A stretch of 64,000 bases of DNA from Dryocola sp036489025. GTDB lineage: Bacteria; Pseudomonadota; Gammaproteobacteria; Enterobacterales; Enterobacteriaceae. Each line of letters begins with the position of its first letter. The stretch's first letter is position 1. Both the position numbers and the translations under genes were made by a program. The stretch spans positions 62,001-126,000 of the forward strand of contig DASXGN010000004.1 in NCBI GenBank assembly GCA_036489025.1, in the 5' to 3' direction. Positions 60,764-64,000 of the stretch are shown in pieces. The notes beneath the pieces were generated by a model. That model had not been told where the DNA came from. It was given only the letters and a program-made list of their open reading frames with translations, and made no database searches.

Positions 60764-61657
60764 ATGAAAGCTGATGTGAAAGCTGGCAGCCTGCAGATGG
60801 TCGCGGCGATGGTGATTTCAGGCACGATTGGCGCGTTTGTGCTGTTCTCCGGGCAGCCTATCGCCAACGTGGTGTTCTGGCGTTGCGTATTTGGCGCGCT
60901 GACGCTGCTCGCCTTTGGCCTTTACGGCAGAAACTGGCGCAGCCATCTTACGCGTCGGGTAATCTTTATCGCGGCGCTTGGCGGTATTGCTCTGGTCATC
61001 AACTGGCTGCTGCTGTTCGGCGCGTATGCCCGGACGTCAATTGGCCTGGCAACGGTGGTCTACAACACGCAGCCGCTGATGCTGGTGGGGATGGGGATTT
61101 TCATCCTCAAGGAAACCGTTAGCCGGGTGAAATGGCTGTGGCTGGCGCTTTCCTTCGCGGGCATGCTGCTGGTGCTGTCCAGCGGCCTGAGCCACAGCGG
61201 AAATCAAAGCTGGCTGACGGGGATCGGCATGGCGCTCGGCGCGGCCTTCTTTTACGCGCTCACCGCTATCATCACCAAACGGCTGAAAGGCGTGCCGCCG
61301 CAGCAAATCGCGCTGGTGCAGGTTACGGTAGGTGTGGTGATGCTGCTGCCGCTGGCAGATTTCCACAGCCGCGCGACGTTTTCCCAGTGGGGAATTCTGC
61401 TGATGCTTGGCGTGCTGCATACCGGCGTGATGTATCAGCTGCTGTACGGGGCCATCCAGAAGCTGCCCACGTCTCTCACCGCCTCACTCTCGTTTATCTA
61501 CCCAATCGTTGCCGTGCTGGTCGACAGAATAGCGTTTGGGCACAGCATGAGCGCCCTACAATTTGCGGGTGGCGCGATGATTCTACTGGCCGCTGCGGGG
61601 ATTAATTTAGGCTGGGGAGAAAAAAGAGGGGGTCAATCGCAAAAGGCTTTTGAGTAG
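60764..61657 (+). CDS. EamA/DMT-superfamily transporter
   Basis: A 297-residue inner-membrane protein with ten predicted helices and the duplicated EamA domain (first half about 12-140, second about 155-285). DMT members export amino acids or metabolites; the divergent Lrp-type gene suggests amino-acid export. The Shine-Dalgarno aggaggtg is strong. The stop codon is only 8 bases before the ffs-derived 19-mer at 61666, so this gene marks the junction with the integrated element. Confidence 0.9.
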   Translation: MKADVKAGSLQMVAAMVISGTIGAFVLFSGQPIANVVFWRCVFGALTLLAFGLYGRNWRSHLTRRVIFIAALGGIALVINWLLLFGAYARTSIGLATVVYNTQPLMLVGMGIFILKETVSRVKWLWLALSFAGMLLVLSSGLSHSGNQSWLTGIGMALGAAFFYALTAIITKRLKGVPPQQIALVQVTVGVVMLLPLADFHSRATFSQWGILLMLGVLHTGVMYQLLYGAIQKLPTSLTASLSFIYPIVAVLVDRIAFGHSMSALQFAGGAMILLAAAGINLGWGEKRGGQSQKAFE

Positions 61658-61665
61658 CCAGAATT

Positions 61666-61684
61666 GGGTGGGGGCCCTGCCAGC
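61666..61684 (-). other. Orphan 3' end of ffs (4.5S RNA): putative attachment site
   Basis: On the minus strand these 19 bases read GCTGGCAGGGCCCCCACCC, identical to the last 19 bases of E. coli 4.5S RNA. The next bases upstream (toward the 5' end of ffs) do not match ffs. In K-12 ffs lies at this chromosomal position and orientation relative to ybaA. A short isolated gene end is what an integrase leaves when it inserts at the 3' end of an RNA gene. The intact ffs would then be at the other end, beyond the window. Confidence 0.8.
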
Positions 61685-61818
61685 CAAGATACTCAGAATA
61701 AAACCTATATATTTCAATGCATTAAGATTTCTCTGACATAATGAATTTGTATCATCTAAAAAAGCTCAGGCAAGCCAATTTCTCTTGCGACAGACACAAA
61801 AAAACCGGGATTAACCCT

Positions 61819-61836
61819 AATGCTGGTCACTTAAGG
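61819..61836. repeat. IS4-type terminal inverted repeat
   Basis: AATGCTGGTCACTTAAGG resembles the IS4 terminal inverted repeat (AATGCCGATCAGTTAAGG, recalled from memory) at 15 of 18 positions. It overlaps the end of the transposase remnant. The partner repeat at the other end is missing. Confidence 0.6.
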
Positions 61837-62685
61837 TGATCAGCAGTTTTACTCGCCGGATATTTCTGGGCTTTTACTCTTAATTCCCGAGGGGAACTTC
61901 GCACTCTTCTTTCCGGTAATACCAGCCATTTTGCTCTCTCATACCATGTTCTTAACTCGCCAGGCATCTTATACGGTGAGGCCCATGGCAACGTCATCAG
62001 TAGCCGGGTTATTTCACTTATTGAGCCGCTATAGCTCAGCTGATAAGGCAGATAATCGCCTTTCAGTTCGAACGCAATCCTTACCATCTGGTATCTCACC
62101 AGGTTATAAGTCTGCAGCACACCCCACAACTGTTGCCGCACCAGTTCTGACAGCTTGCTGCGTAACATCCAGCGACCGTCCAGCATCCCCCGTTTCGCTT
62201 CTCGATAACCCAGCTCAATTTCCCATCCGTGCCGATATAACTCACTGATATCATTAACACGATAGCAATTTTGGTCTGTCAGGGATGTCAGAACCTGCCT
62301 TTCTTTGCCCTCAGCCGTTCGGGTCAGCAGCCTTGCTGTGAATCTGTCGGGGAGTGCAGGCCACTTTTTCCGGGCTTATGGGCTGGTTTTCAGTTCAACA
62401 AGCTCGTCGCCACAGGCCAGCTTACGCACGACTTCATACCGTGTTTTTTTGCAACGGCAGTAGCCAGTATCGTTTTTCCCCGGACGTCTGCCAGTGATGA
62501 AGCAGTCCAGGTGAGTAACATGCTTTATCGAACAGAGTGATACTTTCATCCGCCATTCTCTCTCTACCAGCTGCGCTGCCAGTCACATTTCGCTAACGTT
62601 CTCACGGTCAAAGGCGCTGGCGTTGATCAGATGATCGCTCAGTTCCATCAGGCAGACGATCCGGACCTGCGGATATCGCCTGTAT
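61827..62685 (-). pseudogene. Decayed IS4-family transposase
   Basis: Conceptual translation of the minus strand across three frames gives a chain homologous to the C-terminal two thirds of IS4 transposase: RYPQVRIVCLMELSDHL, ITLFDKACYSPGLLHHW, ELVELKTSP, ARKKWPALPDRF, and WEIELGYREAKRG (YREK-type motif with catalytic Glu) leading into LRSKLSELVRQQLWGVLQTY. There are at least two nonsense codons (TGA after NVSEM; TAA in place of Gln after KTSP) and two frameshifts, one at a run of seven A. The N-terminal third and the 5' IS end are absent. The element is inactive. Confidence 0.85.
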
Positions 62686-62926
62686 AATAACCATTATGTT
62701 AAATAGATCAGAAAACGAACAGAAAAAGACCTATTACAGCAAGTTTTTACTGTGGTCGTGCTCTGCGGCGTAACGGGGTGAAGTGCATTGCTTTGTGTCA
62801 GCCTTGGGATATTTTCATATATTACTGCTTTATTCAGTAACAAATTTATCCACTTATGGAAGTTTGGGTTATGTCTTAAGCAGTATATGATGAACAAATA
62901 ACCATCATAAAATCAGGGAGAACAGG

Positions 62927-64000
62927 ATGAAAATGGTACTGCCGGTTGACGGCTACCGTTCGGCAACGGACTTCATGGCGGCCATGCAGGGCAGTGAGGG
63001 AGACGCTCACTGGCTGATGAAGAAGGGAGAGCACTGGCATGGTGGTATTCATATTTGTGACGGTTTTGCCGGCAATGCCGTCTTTAAACCGGACAGCCAC
63101 GGCCTGAAATGCATGACCGATGGTCAGGTGGTAGCCTGGCGGCTGAATGACGATTATCAGACGGCGGCATACGGGAAAAAGACGCTGAAATTCAGCTCCA
63201 CCTTCGTCCTTATCAAGTCCACCTGTACCCCGGATAAAGACAAGCCCGATAACGCACTGGATTTCTACACGCTGTGGATGCAGATAGCCCCGCTGTCTGA
63301 ATATGGCATTACGGACACACCGACCGCGACCGTGATCGCCAGTGCGCTGAAAATTCGCCAGGACAACACCTCTCCCGGCTGGATACGCAGCGGGCTGAGG
63401 GAAGGAGTCAATGTCCCCCGTGATGCGTTGCGCCACTATGAGGTGCCGCAGGATACGCAAACCACACTGCCACGCGGTGCTGTGGTGGAGATTAAGCAGG
63501 AGGCTTCATTCCTGCTGAATGGCAGGCCGGCCCCGTTTGTCTTCGTGTCCGTGGTGTCGGTACCGGAAGGCACGAAAAGCGGATTAACCGCCGGTGAATC
63601 TGGCTGGATCTCCGGGCTGAATAAGTTTGTGAAGCGGCAGGATGTTGCGCTGCCGGCATGGATGCAGGCAGCCCGTCAGCACGGGGTGTTTAATCAGGTG
63701 GTGACGGTTTCCGGGGAGGATGCGCCGGCGGTGAAAGCCGGGGATATTATCGGTCACCTGAGCCTGAATGAGCGTCCGTCAGGCGGGCCACAGCACTTCT
63801 GCCATCTGGAGGTATTCAGCCAAGATGCCCGGATGAAGGATTTTCTGGCCAACAAGGCCGGAGTAACGACCGGCGCGTCAGAACTGCACACGCTGGCGGA
63901 TAAAACCCGCTGGGTGCACCGGGAGCAGGATAATTCGTTTGTGGTGGCCGGCGTGGGGGGAGACCCTTCCCCCACAACTGCAGAGCGATACACCCCGGAA
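62927..64000 (+). CDS. Partial large protein with peptidase-fold N-terminus; T6SS/polymorphic-toxin cargo candidate
   Basis: An open frame of 358 codons starts at ATG 62927 after gggag and runs off the window end without a stop. The first 130 residues contain GEHWHGGIHICDG, LKCMTDGQVVAWRLNDDY, KFSSTFVLIKS and LDFYTLWMQIAPL; the His/Asp spacing recalls M23/LytM-type metallopeptidase folds and the N-terminal modules seen in type VI secretion cargo proteins. Later residues (about 160-330) have two SH3-like stretches (RDALRHYEVPQDTQ; VVEIKQEASFLLNGRP). Function and the C-terminal domain are unknown. It may be a secreted effector of the island; the assignment is tentative. Confidence 0.6.
   Translation, partial: MKMVLPVDGYRSATDFMAAMQGSEGDAHWLMKKGEHWHGGIHICDGFAGNAVFKPDSHGLKCMTDGQVVAWRLNDDYQTAAYGKKTLKFSSTFVLIKSTCTPDKDKPDNALDFYTLWMQIAPLSEYGITDTPTATVIASALKIRQDNTSPGWIRSGLREGVNVPRDALRHYEVPQDTQTTLPRGAVVEIKQEASFLLNGRPAPFVFVSVVSVPEGTKSGLTAGESGWISGLNKFVKRQDVALPAWMQAARQHGVFNQVVTVSGEDAPAVKAGDIIGHLSLNERPSGGPQHFCHLEVFSQDARMKDFLANKAGVTTGASELHTLADKTRWVHREQDNSFVVAGVGGDPSPTTAERYTPE

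Larger units (their letters stand above)
61666..64000. mobile_element. Left end of a putative genomic island at ffs
   Basis: Everything to the right of the orphan ffs end lacks the K-12 backbone. Visible content is an IS4-family remnant and a large partial gene. No integrase is seen in the visible 2.3 kb; it may be near the distal end. Extent, right junction and integrase are outside the window. Confidence 0.6.

Noticed and set aside
62271..62540. 89-codon plus-strand frame in the IS4 remnant
   Set aside because: Antisense to the decayed transposase, which explains the sequence better.
1..64000. CRISPR arrays, tRNA or rRNA genes
   Set aside because: No spaced direct-repeat array and no tRNA or rRNA signature sequences were seen on either strand; a tRNAscan-type search was not possible.

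Overview
The window is chromosomal DNA of a member of the Enterobacteriaceae. From copA to ylaC the gene order follows the Escherichia coli K-12 backbone read in reverse: copA, ybaP, chiX, ybaK, ushA, fsr, ybaL, gsk, hemH, adk, htpG, recR, ybaB, dnaX, apt, ybaN, priC, ybaM, mscK, acrR, acrAB, tomB-hha, maa, ylaC. After that, pdeB (ylaB), ybaA and the 3' end of ffs remain as landmarks. Protein lengths and motifs match the E. coli orthologues closely, and GC content and codon use look like the Enterobacter/Klebsiella/Cedecea side of the family. I cannot name the species from sequence alone. K-12 genes missing from their usual places are aes (between hemH and gsk) and ybaQ (between copA and ybaP).

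Layout. 1-13.9 kb: a TM2 protein, the CueR-controlled copper exporter CopA, YbaP, the sRNA ChiX, the deacylase YbaK, an AraC/GyrI-type regulator, periplasmic UshA, the efflux pump Fsr, the antiporter YbaL, and Gsk, HemH and Adk. 14.2-15.8 kb: a four-gene accessory cassette (DUF2975 membrane protein, YozG-like HTH protein, lipoprotein, small exported protein) between adk and htpG. 15.9-25.9 kb: htpG with a sigma-32 promoter, then the dnaX-ybaB-recR unit, which is split by a pirin / YcaC-like hydrolase / LysR cassette, then apt, ybaN, priC, a GlsB-like gene and ybaM. 25.9-37.6 kb: mscK, the acrR-acrAB multidrug efflux system, tomB-hha, maa, ylaC and the Zur-controlled zinc-free ribosomal proteins L36-2 and L31B.

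From 37.7 kb accessory modules alternate with backbone genes. They are a chemoreceptor; a Cys-rich leader followed by a 2-oxoglutarate-type oxygenase and a MetQNI-like ABC importer (a putative sulfur-scavenging operon); a PTS IIBC / RspA-type dehydratase / GntR locus; pdeB; an XRE-2TM regulator; a ModE-boxed molybdate or tungstate binding protein and permease with no ATPase gene nearby; rcnR-rcnA with three tandem operators; norR-norVW with three NorR sites and a sigma-54 promoter; ybaA; a GNAT enzyme; a yczE-yczR pair; and an Lrp/EamA pair.

At 61,666 the window crosses into what looks like an integrated element. Nineteen bases identical to the 3' end of the 4.5S RNA gene (ffs) lie alone, without the rest of ffs. 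They are followed by a decayed IS4-family transposase gene and the first 358 codons of a large gene whose N-terminus looks like a peptidase-fold cargo or effector module. The strongest candidates for undescribed biology are this ffs-targeted island and the Cys-rich leader of the oxygenase/ABC operon.
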